Assembly (NCBI GenBank): GCA_003167215.1
Contig: PMTV01000047.1
Location: 1 to 64,000, forward strand
Length of the DNA stretch: 64,000 nt
Origin: Acidobacteriota bacterium
Lineage (GTDB): Bacteria; Acidobacteriota; Terriglobia; Acidiferrales; UBA7541
Reading direction: 5' to 3'
This document shows positions 16,602-24,288 of the stretch, piece after piece (position 1 is the stretch's first letter; the number at the start of each line of letters is the position of its first letter). A model generated the notes under the pieces. The model was not told the origin of the DNA. It saw only the letters and a program-made list of their open reading frames with translations, and did no database searches. A program made the translations under genes and the position numbers.

Positions 16602-17006
16602 CTAAGCTTCGAGAGACTTATACGCAGCGTTGAGGATGCCATTCAGAAACGACGGGGCGTCGGCCGAAGAAAATTTCTTAGCGAGCTCGAGCGCTTCGTC
16701 GATCACAACTTTCGGCGGCGCGGTGCCGAAGCGTAGTTCATACACCGCCAGACGTAAAATACTTCGATCCACGGCCGCCAAACGCTCGAGCTTCCAGTTT
16801 TCGGAAAGTTTTTGAACCAGCTTGTCAGTTGCTTCGGCCTCGGCAATTGCGCCTTCGAAGAGTTGGTTGGCAAACTTGCGCGTGGAATCCGCAGCGCGCG
16901 CCGATTTCCAGAAAAGCTGCTCCACGCGCGAGGCCTTCTGTCGCGTCACGTCCCATTCAAATAACATCTGAAGCGCGAACTCGCGGGATTTGCGGCGAAG
17001 TGTCAT
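16602..17006 (-). CDS. nusB: Transcription antitermination factor NusB
   Basis: A 134-aa all-helical protein: RRKSREFALQMLFEWDVT, a central region and AAVDRSILRLAVYEL followed by PKVVIDEALELAKKFSS and the typical end FLNGILNAA. With NusE it binds boxA in rRNA leaders. Its start overlaps the end of ribH by four bases, the common ribH-nusB arrangement. Confidence 0.95.
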   Translation of the reverse strand: MTLRRKSREFALQMLFEWDVTRQKASRVEQLFWKSARAADSTRKFANQLFEGAIAEAEATDKLVQKLSENWKLERLAAVDRSILRLAVYELRFGTAPPKVVIDEALELAKKFSSADAPSFLNGILNAAYKSLEA

Positions 17007-17527
17007 CTATGGGGACGCGAGCGAGTTGCACCGCGAACAGAACGTTTCGAGAGTTTGCGCGACAGGTGAGCCATCTCGATGGCGGCAAGCCCGGATTCGT
17101 AGCCCTTATTTCCGCCTTTCAGTCCAGCGCGGTTAATGGCTTGTTCGAGAGTGTCGCAGGTCAACACGCACAAGATCAGGGGCACTCCGGAATCAAGTTG
17201 AGCGAGCTGAATGCCGCGAGCCGTCTCGGACACGACGACATCATAGTGTGAAGTTTCTCCGCGCAGAATGCATCCGATACAGACGATCGAATCGAATCGG
17301 TTTGTGGCCGCCAGTTTCTTGGCGGCGATCGGAATTTCGAAAGAGCCCGGCACGCGCACGATTTCAATCTGTTTTTCTCCAGCGCCAGAACGTTTCAGCG
17401 CGTCCAGTGCAGCAGCAAGCAGCCTGTCAGTAATGAAGTTATTAAACTGGCTAACCACAATTCCGAAGCGCAAGCCTGCTGCGTTGAGTTCACCGCGGAT
17501 CGTGGACACCTTGGACTCACCGGCCAT
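17003..17527 (-). CDS. ribH: 6,7-dimethyl-8-ribityllumazine synthase
   Basis: The 174-aa enzyme makes lumazine from the ribityl-aminouracil and dihydroxybutanone phosphate, the penultimate step of riboflavin synthesis. Motifs: GIVVSQFNNFITDRLL, the substrate loop VRVPGSFEIPIAAKKLA, CIGCILRGETSHYDVVVSE with the catalytic histidine, and GVPLILCVLTCDTLEQA. A short basic tail follows the core. It starts 2 bp after the stop of the 35-codon relic at 17530-17637. Confidence 0.95.
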   Translation of the reverse strand: MAGESKVSTIRGELNAAGLRFGIVVSQFNNFITDRLLAAALDALKRSGAGEKQIEIVRVPGSFEIPIAAKKLAATNRFDSIVCIGCILRGETSHYDVVVSETARGIQLAQLDSGVPLILCVLTCDTLEQAINRAGLKGGNKGYESGLAAIEMAHLSRKLSKRSVRGATRSRPHR

Positions 17528-17529
17528 TA

Positions 17530-17637
17530 TCAGCGCCCCTGAAACTGCGGCCGTTTCCGGATGAACGCGCGCGTACGATTGAAAGCGATTCGCGCAGCCT
17601 GTTCTTTCACCTCAGACAGCAAGTTTTCGTAAGCCAT
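17530..17637 (-). pseudogene. Enoyl-CoA hydratase relic: both ends, no middle (35 codons)
   Basis: A GGGGA ribosome site precedes ATG 17637. The first residues, YENLLSEVKEQAARIAFNR, read like the N-terminus of a crotonase-family enzyme, and the last, TRAFIRKRPQFQGR, like its C-terminus (family pattern: TRAF-hydrophobic-x-KRPPxFxGR). About 220 residues, including the oxyanion-hole and active-site regions, are missing in frame, so it cannot be an active hydratase. It follows a thiolase gene and ends 2 bp before ribH. Assignment is by eye from family knowledge. Confidence 0.65.
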
Positions 17638-17717
17638 AATTTCCCCGGCAAATAATGACGGATTGCGGCCCCGCCATAATAACTGAATCGGGGTGTGATT
17701 GTGCAGGATCGAGCGCT

Positions 17718-18905
17718 TCAGGCGAGCGATTCAACGATGACAGCGATTCCCTGGCCTCCGCCGATGCACGCGCTCGCTATGCCGTAACGCGCGCTGCGAC
17801 GGCGAAGTTCGAGAAGAAGAGTCAGCACCAGCCGGGTTCCGCTGGCGGCCAATGGATGGCCGAGCGCGATTGCGCCGCCGTTTACGTTCGTTTTATCGCG
17901 CGGAAGTTTCAGGATTTTTTCCACCGCGAGGTACTGCGCCGCGAAAGCTTCGTTCACCTCGATTAAGTCCATTTGTTCCAGCTTGAGTCCCGCGAGCGCA
18001 AGCGCCTTTTGGATAGCGGGCACCGGGCCGATGCCCATGATCTGCGGAGGAACTCCAGCGGTGGCCCAGCCGACGATGCGTCCGAGCGGCTTCCATCCGC
18101 GTTCTTTCGCGATTTTTGCATGTGTGACGACAACAGCGGCCGCGCCGTCAACAATGCCACTGGCGTTGCCTGCGGTCACGATACCTTCCTTGCGAAAAGC
18201 GGGTGGAAGGGCTTGCAGAATCGCCATCGTCGTGTCGGGCCGCCGGTGATCATCTTCGGTGACAACGACGGTCTTCTTGCCTTTCTTCACTTCCACCGGA
18301 ACGATTTCGTCTTTCATACGGCCATCCTGTACGGCGGCTTCGGCAGCTTGCTGGCTGCGCAAGGCATATTCATCGCATGCGCTTCGGGTGATTCCCTGCT
18401 CCGCAGCAAGATTTTCCGCCGTCTCGGACATGCTGAAACCGCAATACGTATCGTAGAGTCCCGACACCAGCGAATCCTCGAGCTTTCCTTCGCCCAAACG
18501 AAATCCTGCGCGCGCGCCGCGAATCACGTGCGGGCACTGGGACATATTTTCCATGCCACCAGCCAGGACGAGCTTCGCTTCGCCCAGCAAAACACGCTGC
18601 GCGGCTTGGGTGATCGATTCCATGCCTGAGCCGCACAAACGATTCACGGTGACGGCAGGAGCTTCAATCGGCAACCCGGCTTTCAGTCCCACATGCCGCG
18701 CGCCATAGAGAGCGTCCGCGCTGGTTTGCATCACGTTACCGAAAATCACGTGATCGAATTCCTCGGGATCGGAGCCCGCGCGCTGGACGGCTTCCCGGCC
18801 CGCCGCTGCGCCCAATTCAATCGCACTGGTATTCTCGAACGAGCCCATGTAGCGCGCCATGGGCGTACGCGCCCCCTGCAAGATCACGGCATCGGTTATA
18901 AACAT
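17718..18905 (-). CDS. atoB: Acetyl-CoA acetyltransferase (thiolase)
   Basis: The 395-aa thiolase has the nucleophilic cysteine in VNRLCGSGMESI, NEAFAAQYLAVEKIL, the catalytic histidine in NGGAIALGHPLAASGTR and the second catalytic cysteine in IASACIGGGQGIAV. It condenses or cleaves acetyl groups on CoA; biosynthetic (PhaA/AtoB) and degradative roles cannot be separated by sequence alone. Its downstream partner appears to have been an enoyl-CoA hydratase, now a relic. It starts 12 bp after the TPR-GGDEF gene ends. Confidence 0.93.
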   Translation of the reverse strand: MFITDAVILQGARTPMARYMGSFENTSAIELGAAAGREAVQRAGSDPEEFDHVIFGNVMQTSADALYGARHVGLKAGLPIEAPAVTVNRLCGSGMESITQAAQRVLLGEAKLVLAGGMENMSQCPHVIRGARAGFRLGEGKLEDSLVSGLYDTYCGFSMSETAENLAAEQGITRSACDEYALRSQQAAEAAVQDGRMKDEIVPVEVKKGKKTVVVTEDDHRRPDTTMAILQALPPAFRKEGIVTAGNASGIVDGAAAVVVTHAKIAKERGWKPLGRIVGWATAGVPPQIMGIGPVPAIQKALALAGLKLEQMDLIEVNEAFAAQYLAVEKILKLPRDKTNVNGGAIALGHPLAASGTRLVLTLLLELRRRSARYGIASACIGGGQGIAVIVESLA

Positions 18906-18917
18906 GTCACCTCATTT

Positions 18918-21485
18918 TCATGGAGTAGCGAGGGATACGAGCGTGTTGCCGCCGCGCAGACGCGCCTCATCCAGACCCGCTTCGGCGCGATTAATCCACT
19001 CGGTCACGCGATCTTCCGACTCGTCTCCGGGACGCGAGGAGGATTCGGCGACGATCGCGCTGATAGTTAGGTCCGCCTCGCCCCAAGAAGGCCGCGTTGT
19101 GGCCGCGACCTGGCGGAGCTTTTCGGCGAGGGTCTGAGCACTTTCGAGCGAAGTGTCGGGCAAAATAAAAACCAGGGACCATGCCGTATATTTTACCGCG
19201 ATGTCGGTCTGCCGAACCGCGGAAGAAAGAGTGCGCGCGAGTTGTTCGATGTAATGTTCGACGGAAGCGTCACCATGCTGGCGGAGCAATTCGCCGCCGC
19301 GATCGACGTGAATAATCACGAGAGAAAGCGGCCTATTTTGCGCCCGAGAGCGATTGCATTCCGCCAGGAGGCAATCGATATAGGAGCCACGGTTCAACAG
19401 TCCGGTCCTTTCATCGGCAACGGCAAGTGAACGGACCAGCGACCTCAAGCGCGTGTGATTCACCGAAAGGACGAGTTGATCGCCCACTGCTTGGAGAAAA
19501 AAACTCTCATTCGGCCTCCATTTTCTTGCATTCGCGTCCCCGACCAGCAGGGCCCCGGACGGCGCTTGTGTTTCCTTATCCGTAAGCAAAACGCCGAGCG
19601 CCGACTCCAAGCCCAATTCGCGCAGGGCGGGAGTTGTAGACGCCTGGAGTTCGACCCCACCGAGAGAATCCGGCGATACTTTCGACAATAATCCGACGAT
19701 ACTGAAAATACGAGCCGCACCCGTAAGCGAGAGGCCCACAGCCGAATATTCCGCGGTGGCTTGCGGCCCTTGGCCTGGAGTCCCCACAGCGACCAGACAG
19801 CGTGAAACACGGAGATGTTTTCCGATTTCCGAAGAAGTAGTTGATAGAACTTCCTGGGGCGTCTGTTGCCGGTACATCAGCCGATTTATTTCCGCAATGG
19901 CGGCGAGATCGCGATGAGTTTCCGCCGCTGTAGGCGCGGCAATGGAAGCGGCGCTCACCGGCTCTGCCGGCGCAGCGGCCGGCGCCGGCTTGGCTCCCGC
20001 TTTCCGCGGAGCACCTTTGGGCCACCAATTCGCGCGCTCGTAAAGCGTGCGCAAGCGCTCGTTTTTTTCTTCTTCCCCCGGAAATAGTTCGGCAATGCGC
20101 TCGAGCCGCTCGACGGCCTTCATTTGCAGGGAATATTGCAGGAAAATCTCCACCTGCACGACAAGATCCTCGAGCGCCTGCTGCGCGCGCACTTCCTCGG
20201 GCAAGTGCCCCGAGTTCTCGCTCGAATCTCTTCCGGCTCCGGTAAAGCCTTCGTTCCGCGTCGAAATGGTGGCCGCCTTGGCCGCGCGCGCGAGAATATT
20301 TTGCATAAACGCAGGATCGACCTTGCCCTCGAGTTTCGCGATGCGTTCCTGGTTGCGATAATCGTAGGGATCGATGTCCACCAAACGGTCTAGCGCTTCG
20401 CACGCTTCTTTCATCTGGCCCGCCGCCAGATATAAATCGAAGAGGCGCACCAAGGCGTCAAAATATTTCGTTTCGCGATTCAGTTCCTCGTAAAGCCGCG
20501 CGACAACTTCCGCAAGTGCAACGGAGGAGGGGTACAGCACGGCGAGATGATCCATCTGTTCCGCAAGCTCCATTTCTTTGCGGCTGGCGCGCATCCAATC
20601 CTTGGTCTGCATCAGCAGCACTGCCGCTTTCCCCTCTTGCCCCGTGCGGATGTAGGCCCCGGCAACTTCAAAAAGTTTCGCGAAGCTATCAGGTTTCTGT
20701 TTGTAATAAGACTCAAAGGCATCCTTCGCACGATCCAACCGTCCGGTGCGAAGAAGCGCTTCGCCGTAAATTGCCAGGTAAGTTGTGTCGTTAGTGGTCG
20801 ATGACAAAGGATCAAGAAGCAGAACAGCTCCTTCGGCGTCCCCTTTCCGCAGCTTCGCTTCCGCGAAGAGCAAGGCGCCTCCGCGATCTTCCGGCGAAAG
20901 CTGGTGAGCTCGGCCGAAATATTCCAGCGCTGCATCCAACGCGCCGGCCGCTTGTATGAGCTGCCCGGCGCGAAGATAACTGCGCGAGGCCATATCCGAG
21001 TGCCTTAGGCGCTCGGCCTGTTCTCCAAGAACCGCATGGCGCGCCGGATTCTCGGGGTCGAGTTGGGCCATGCTTTCGTAGCAAGCCAACGCTTCGATCC
21101 CTTGTCCGTGTTGCTGAAAAAGTTCCGCGGCCAGTCCAAACTGTTCGATCGCTTCCACCGGGCGGTTTTGCCTTTGAAGCAAAGTTCCGTAACGCATCAA
21201 GCGATCGGGAGGCTGGGGAAAGGTGCGAAGAAAGCGCACAAACACAGCCGAAGCTTTGGCGCCGTCACCCGCTTCCAGTAAGCGGTCAAACTGAATGCCA
21301 TAATATTGCGCGGCGAGAGACGGTTCGTTCAGCCGGGTATAAATATCCGCAAGAGCTTGCAGGGCTTCCTGATGAGCGGGAGCTTCTTCGAGAACCGCCT
21401 GATACTCAGTCACGGCCTCGCGCAGCTTATTTTTTTCGAGGTTGCGTCGAGCGCGGTCGAGATGTTTATTTAGGTCCTGAGCCAT
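18918..21485 (-). CDS. TPR - GAF-like - degenerate GGDEF protein (855 aa)
   Basis: Residues 1-510 are TPR-like helical repeats, starting with DLNKHLDRARRNLEKNKLREAV and including AEYFQ-type pairs. After an Ala/Pro linker (about 510-540) comes a GAF-like sensor (about 545-690), then a GGDEF-fold domain beginning LAVADERTGLLNRGSYIDC. The active-site loop GGDEF is replaced by TAWSL at 767-771, so it should not make cyclic di-GMP. An RQTD at 758-761, five residues before it, keeps the RxxD inhibitory-site spacing. It lies directly upstream of the thiolase gene. There is no membrane segment. Confidence 0.85.
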   Translation of the reverse strand: MAQDLNKHLDRARRNLEKNKLREAVTEYQAVLEEAPAHQEALQALADIYTRLNEPSLAAQYYGIQFDRLLEAGDGAKASAVFVRFLRTFPQPPDRLMRYGTLLQRQNRPVEAIEQFGLAAELFQQHGQGIEALACYESMAQLDPENPARHAVLGEQAERLRHSDMASRSYLRAGQLIQAAGALDAALEYFGRAHQLSPEDRGGALLFAEAKLRKGDAEGAVLLLDPLSSTTNDTTYLAIYGEALLRTGRLDRAKDAFESYYKQKPDSFAKLFEVAGAYIRTGQEGKAAVLLMQTKDWMRASRKEMELAEQMDHLAVLYPSSVALAEVVARLYEELNRETKYFDALVRLFDLYLAAGQMKEACEALDRLVDIDPYDYRNQERIAKLEGKVDPAFMQNILARAAKAATISTRNEGFTGAGRDSSENSGHLPEEVRAQQALEDLVVQVEIFLQYSLQMKAVERLERIAELFPGEEEKNERLRTLYERANWWPKGAPRKAGAKPAPAAAPAEPVSAASIAAPTAAETHRDLAAIAEINRLMYRQQTPQEVLSTTSSEIGKHLRVSRCLVAVGTPGQGPQATAEYSAVGLSLTGAARIFSIVGLLSKVSPDSLGGVELQASTTPALRELGLESALGVLLTDKETQAPSGALLVGDANARKWRPNESFFLQAVGDQLVLSVNHTRLRSLVRSLAVADERTGLLNRGSYIDCLLAECNRSRAQNRPLSLVIIHVDRGGELLRQHGDASVEHYIEQLARTLSSAVRQTDIAVKYTAWSLVFILPDTSLESAQTLAEKLRQVAATTRPSWGEADLTISAIVAESSSRPGDESEDRVTEWINRAEAGLDEARLRGGNTLVSLATP

Positions 21486-21686
21486 GGGAGTGCGCGTGTG
21501 TGTTTCGATATTTCACGGGCTCGCTGGGAAAGTCCGCTAATTGCTTTCGTTAAAAAATTCGCCACCGAGTCTGCGCGTGGCCGAACTACCACTATATAAC
21601 GGACGGCTGCCCGCTCTCAAAATCAAATCCCGATGGCGTACAAAGAAGAACGGTTTCAGACGGAGTTTTTCGGAAAGCGCGGAACA

Positions 21687-22826
21687 CTAGCTGGGGCATT
21701 GCGCGGAACTACGAGCCCCACTGGGCAAATGAGTCACGGTTTCCCGCATGGACTTAAGCGACAATCCGCTGCGCAAAAGCGCCGCAAATCCCAGGAAGAT
21801 AAACGGAATCGTGAGCGCTAGAAAGGCGAAAATCGAGAAGCCCGTTGCCGTTGTTTTCTCGACATTAAAAACGCTGAGGCCCAGCACGCAAAAAAATTGG
21901 TAGGCGCCGATGTTGGCAGGAGCATTCGGCAACGAGACGCCCAGATTGATGATGAGCAGGACGACGATTGCGGCAAGGAAGGGCAGCGTAAGGTGATATC
22001 CCTTCATCATGGCCCACAACCCCATCACCTGGCATAACGGCATGAACACGGATGCCAGCACCGCCGCATAAAAACTTGGCGCGGTTCCCATGGCATGCAA
22101 TCCGAGGAGGGCGCGCATCATTTTCCCCGGTAGAGGGTGCCGTCCCGTTCCCAGCGTAGGATCCTTGCCCAGCCTTACCTCAAGATAAAAAATCATCAGC
22201 ACGATGATCGCGAGTAAAACGAGGGTCACAACTCCAAGCGTGTCAGCCACACGCTCGAACCGCCGCGGCAACGGCACAAGCAGCGATACTATCGCCAGTG
22301 AGGCCGTGGCGATTACGAGATCAATGAGGCGCTCTACTCCCACCGACCCGATCACGCGTCCGATGCTGATGTCTTCGGAATCGGAGACGAGATAACAACG
22401 AAGCAGCTCGCCCGGCCGCAAAGGAAAAACGAGATTTGCGAAAAGGCCAGCATAGACCGCTCGAATTGCACGCGTGAGGGGCACTTTCTTGAAGGGCGTC
22501 AGCAAACATTTCCAGCGTAGGGCTTGCATGCCATAGCTCAATACATCGAAGCCCATACCGATCAGCACCCATCTCCAGTTTACGTTTGAAAGCTCCTTCA
22601 TTGCCTGGACGATATGGAAGTCGTGCAGGACCCATATCAGGCACCCAATCGACAGGCTATATCCCAGGATTAACGGGATTTTGGACCTCTCGGGCTCGGC
22701 GGTCTGGAACAGGGTAATCAATTGGAAGGTTCCGGTGAGGTCAGGGCGATTTTCTTTATCATGAGAATTTAGGGTGCATTCCGGCCAATCCCGCTCCCAG
22801 TTCACGGGTATGGAAATGTATTGCAA
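21687..22826 (-). CDS. YbhN/LPG-synthase-TM-like integral membrane protein
   Basis: The protein (379 aa as the longest frame) has about eight membrane helices and the family motifs ALRWKCLLTPFKKVPLTRAI, FANLVFPLRPGELLRCYLVS, GSVGVERLIDLVIAT and the late SLPNAPANIGAYQFF. Such flippase-like UPF0104 proteins resemble the membrane part of MprF; the substrate is unknown. The start is uncertain: 22826 is a TTG, and the first 35 residues do not look like the family. A TTG at 22721 with GGAA upstream gives a more typical N-terminus. Confidence 0.85.
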   Translation of the reverse strand: MQYISIPVNWERDWPECTLNSHDKENRPDLTGTFQLITLFQTAEPERSKIPLILGYSLSIGCLIWVLHDFHIVQAMKELSNVNWRWVLIGMGFDVLSYGMQALRWKCLLTPFKKVPLTRAIRAVYAGLFANLVFPLRPGELLRCYLVSDSEDISIGRVIGSVGVERLIDLVIATASLAIVSLLVPLPRRFERVADTLGVVTLVLLAIIVLMIFYLEVRLGKDPTLGTGRHPLPGKMMRALLGLHAMGTAPSFYAAVLASVFMPLCQVMGLWAMMKGYHLTLPFLAAIVVLLIINLGVSLPNAPANIGAYQFFCVLGLSVFNVEKTTATGFSIFAFLALTIPFIFLGFAALLRSGLSLKSMRETVTHLPSGARSSAQCPS

Positions 22827-22996
22827 ACTTAAATTGGAATCCAGACTTTCTTATTGAACCCTGTTCGGCACAAGTTGGCGCCGGTGAACTCCAGCGATAA
22901 TCACTGGTTAGATCCCGACGGGCGAAGGGAACCCGAAACTCTCTACAGCCTACGACAACGGGGTCGCCGTGGCAATCCGTGAGTTATTCCCGATAG
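22827..22996. other. Intergenic DNA left of the MEDS relic, no gene
   Basis: Part of a 347-bp stretch without an intact gene between the membrane protein and the SRPBCC gene. Short frames are interrupted, and nothing recognisable was found up to 22996; a domain relic follows. The divergent promoter of the YbhN-like gene should lie here but was not identified. Confidence 0.4.
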
Positions 22997-23134
22997 CTTT
23001 GGATCCAATATCACGGGGGGGCAACGCTGGGTGCTTTTATCGCGTCCGCGCTGGAAGCCGGCGATGCCGGCATCATTGTCGCTGGCAAAGCGCATCGCGA
23101 CGGGCTTGCTGGCAACTGGAATATCGCGGATTGA
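22997..23134 (+). pseudogene. MEDS-domain relic
   Basis: In frame after a TAG at 22994, the DNA reads LGAFIASALEAGDAGIIVAG followed by KAHRDGLAGNW before a TGA at 23132. This matches the helix-strand-HR core of the MEDS (DcmR sensory) domain found at the N-terminus of many acidobacterial sensor proteins. The upstream HxxQFYEDD part and everything downstream are lost, and no start codon or ribosome site is seen. A run of seven G at 23015-23021 lies at the left edge. Assignment is by recognition only. Confidence 0.5.
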
Positions 23135-23173
23135 AGGGTGGTGAGTGCTATTGTAGGAAACTTTGCGGTTTTA

Positions 23174-23725
23174 TCATTGCTTGGCATTCGCCTGCAGGTA
23201 AGTGTCGATTGCTGTCTCCCACTCTTTGCCCATGCCTCGATCTTTTTCACCCAGCTTACTTATGTGGTCGTTGAGCTTGGGATCTAACGCCGTGCGCTGG
23301 TACACAACCTTCACTCCCGTGATTGATGGATCTTTTTGTTCGAGATGGATGTCGATCAGCACCGCTTGGGTGTCTGGGATCACGTACACGTATTGAACGT
23401 GGCCTGACTCTAAATCAAAGGCGGTGTTTACCCAGGTACTCCGCACATGGCTATGAGCGATCGTGAAGACTTCTCCAAAAGTGTCGCGCGCAGGCGAAGG
23501 ATGCAGAAATTCCGGATTCCAACCATCTCCGGCCCAGACACGCTCTACAAACGCACCGAACAGCGGAGCCACGGTCTTGTATGGGCCATGGGCGGTAAAT
23601 TCAAACCCATTTTCAACGTGCGCTACGGGTCCTTTCGGTGCGTGTAGCGAACGCAGATGGTAGTAGGCAACGGTCGCGACCACTCCCAACAACAACATTG
23701 AGATTGCGATTAAGATGGCTTTCAC
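23174..23725 (-). CDS. Membrane-anchored SRPBCC-like protein (183 aa)
   Basis: An N-terminal hydrophobic helix (ILIAISMLLLGVVATVAYY, residues 4-22) acts as signal anchor. The rest follows the SRPBCC (START-like) pattern: a strand FTAHGPYKTVAPLFGAFVERVW, then GWNPEFLHPSP, GEVFTI, STWVNTAFDLESGHVQYVYV and a long C-terminal helix. The ligand is unknown. It starts with GTG overlapping the stop of the upstream ribbon-helix-helix-like gene (GTGA), so both form one unit. Confidence 0.7.
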   Translation of the reverse strand: MKAILIAISMLLLGVVATVAYYHLRSLHAPKGPVAHVENGFEFTAHGPYKTVAPLFGAFVERVWAGDGWNPEFLHPSPARDTFGEVFTIAHSHVRSTWVNTAFDLESGHVQYVYVIPDTQAVLIDIHLEQKDPSITGVKVVYQRTALDPKLNDHISKLGEKDRGMGKEWETAIDTYLQANAKQ

Positions 23726-23994
23726 TTGCGTCGCTCCTTTAATTGGTGGCTATCCGATGCCTTGAGAGTCAATCCGTAGATCTTCTTGAACTGCTCGATC
23801 TCTTTCAGCGTTTGCGCGGAAAAAGGAACCAAACCTTCAAACGCATGAAGCACAACCCCTTCCAGCAAATCTCCCAGCGACATGTCTTTCAATTCCGCAA
23901 GGGCTTTTAATACCTTTAACAGCCGCTTCTCCAAACGAACCCCTGTTTGCACTCGTTCCACTTCAATTTCTGGCTGATGGCTTATTTTCTTCAT
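23722..23994 (-). CDS. Probable ribbon-helix-helix regulator (90 aa)
   Basis: I start it at ATG 23994 (MKKISHQPEIEVERVQTGVR). The segment VQTGVRLEKRLLKVLKALAE reads as a beta strand plus helix, followed by a second helix MSLGDLLEGVVLHAFEG, the layout of Arc/MetJ-type ribbon-helix-helix dimers. Residues 60-90 add a basic helix. Its start codon lies inside a perfect palindrome, which fits autorepression. It is coupled to the SRPBCC gene. The assignment rests on pattern, not on a specific signature. Confidence 0.6.
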   Translation of the reverse strand: MKKISHQPEIEVERVQTGVRLEKRLLKVLKALAELKDMSLGDLLEGVVLHAFEGLVPFSAQTLKEIEQFKKIYGLTLKASDSHQLKERRK

Positions 23995-24015
23995 GGTACA
24001 TATGTACCATGGTAC
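23993..24015. promoter_or_regulatory. Nested GGTAC palindromes over the RHH-like gene start
   Basis: ATGGTACATATGTACCAT (23993-24010) is a perfect 18-bp palindrome that includes the start codon at 23992-23994 in part, and GTACCATGGTAC (24004-24015) is a second perfect palindrome sharing its right half. Three GTAC half-sites are thus spaced 8 and 8 bp apart, a layout suited to cooperative dimers of a ribbon-helix-helix protein. Confidence 0.65.
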
Positions 24016-24288
24016 CAGATAGAAAGCGACTTGATTTTGGTTAGCTTGGATCAGGACGGAGCTGCGGTCCGAACGCGGTAACAACGCTACGCATTATGAC
24101 GATAGATCCAACGGACGCGGCTTTCGTTTACGCGATTCTAGCTCACGATTTTCGGCAGTCACTTCCCTGCCCGACTCTTGGCGGTGGCCGGGCGTGCGAA
24201 TCTATGGCAAACTCGACAGTTTGAAAGACGCGACGGGCGCGCGCAGACAATTGCGCTTTAGACGCTCGGGCGCAGCGCAAAAAGAGCC

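Noticed and set aside
23174-23994. RHH-like gene plus partner read as a toxin-antitoxin system
   Set aside because: The second gene encodes a membrane-anchored SRPBCC-like protein without toxin motifs. Only the regulator and operator layout is similar.
24096-24224. 42-codon plus-strand frame upstream of lepA
   Set aside because: No ribosome site, no family, and its end lies in the lepA leader; treated as chance.
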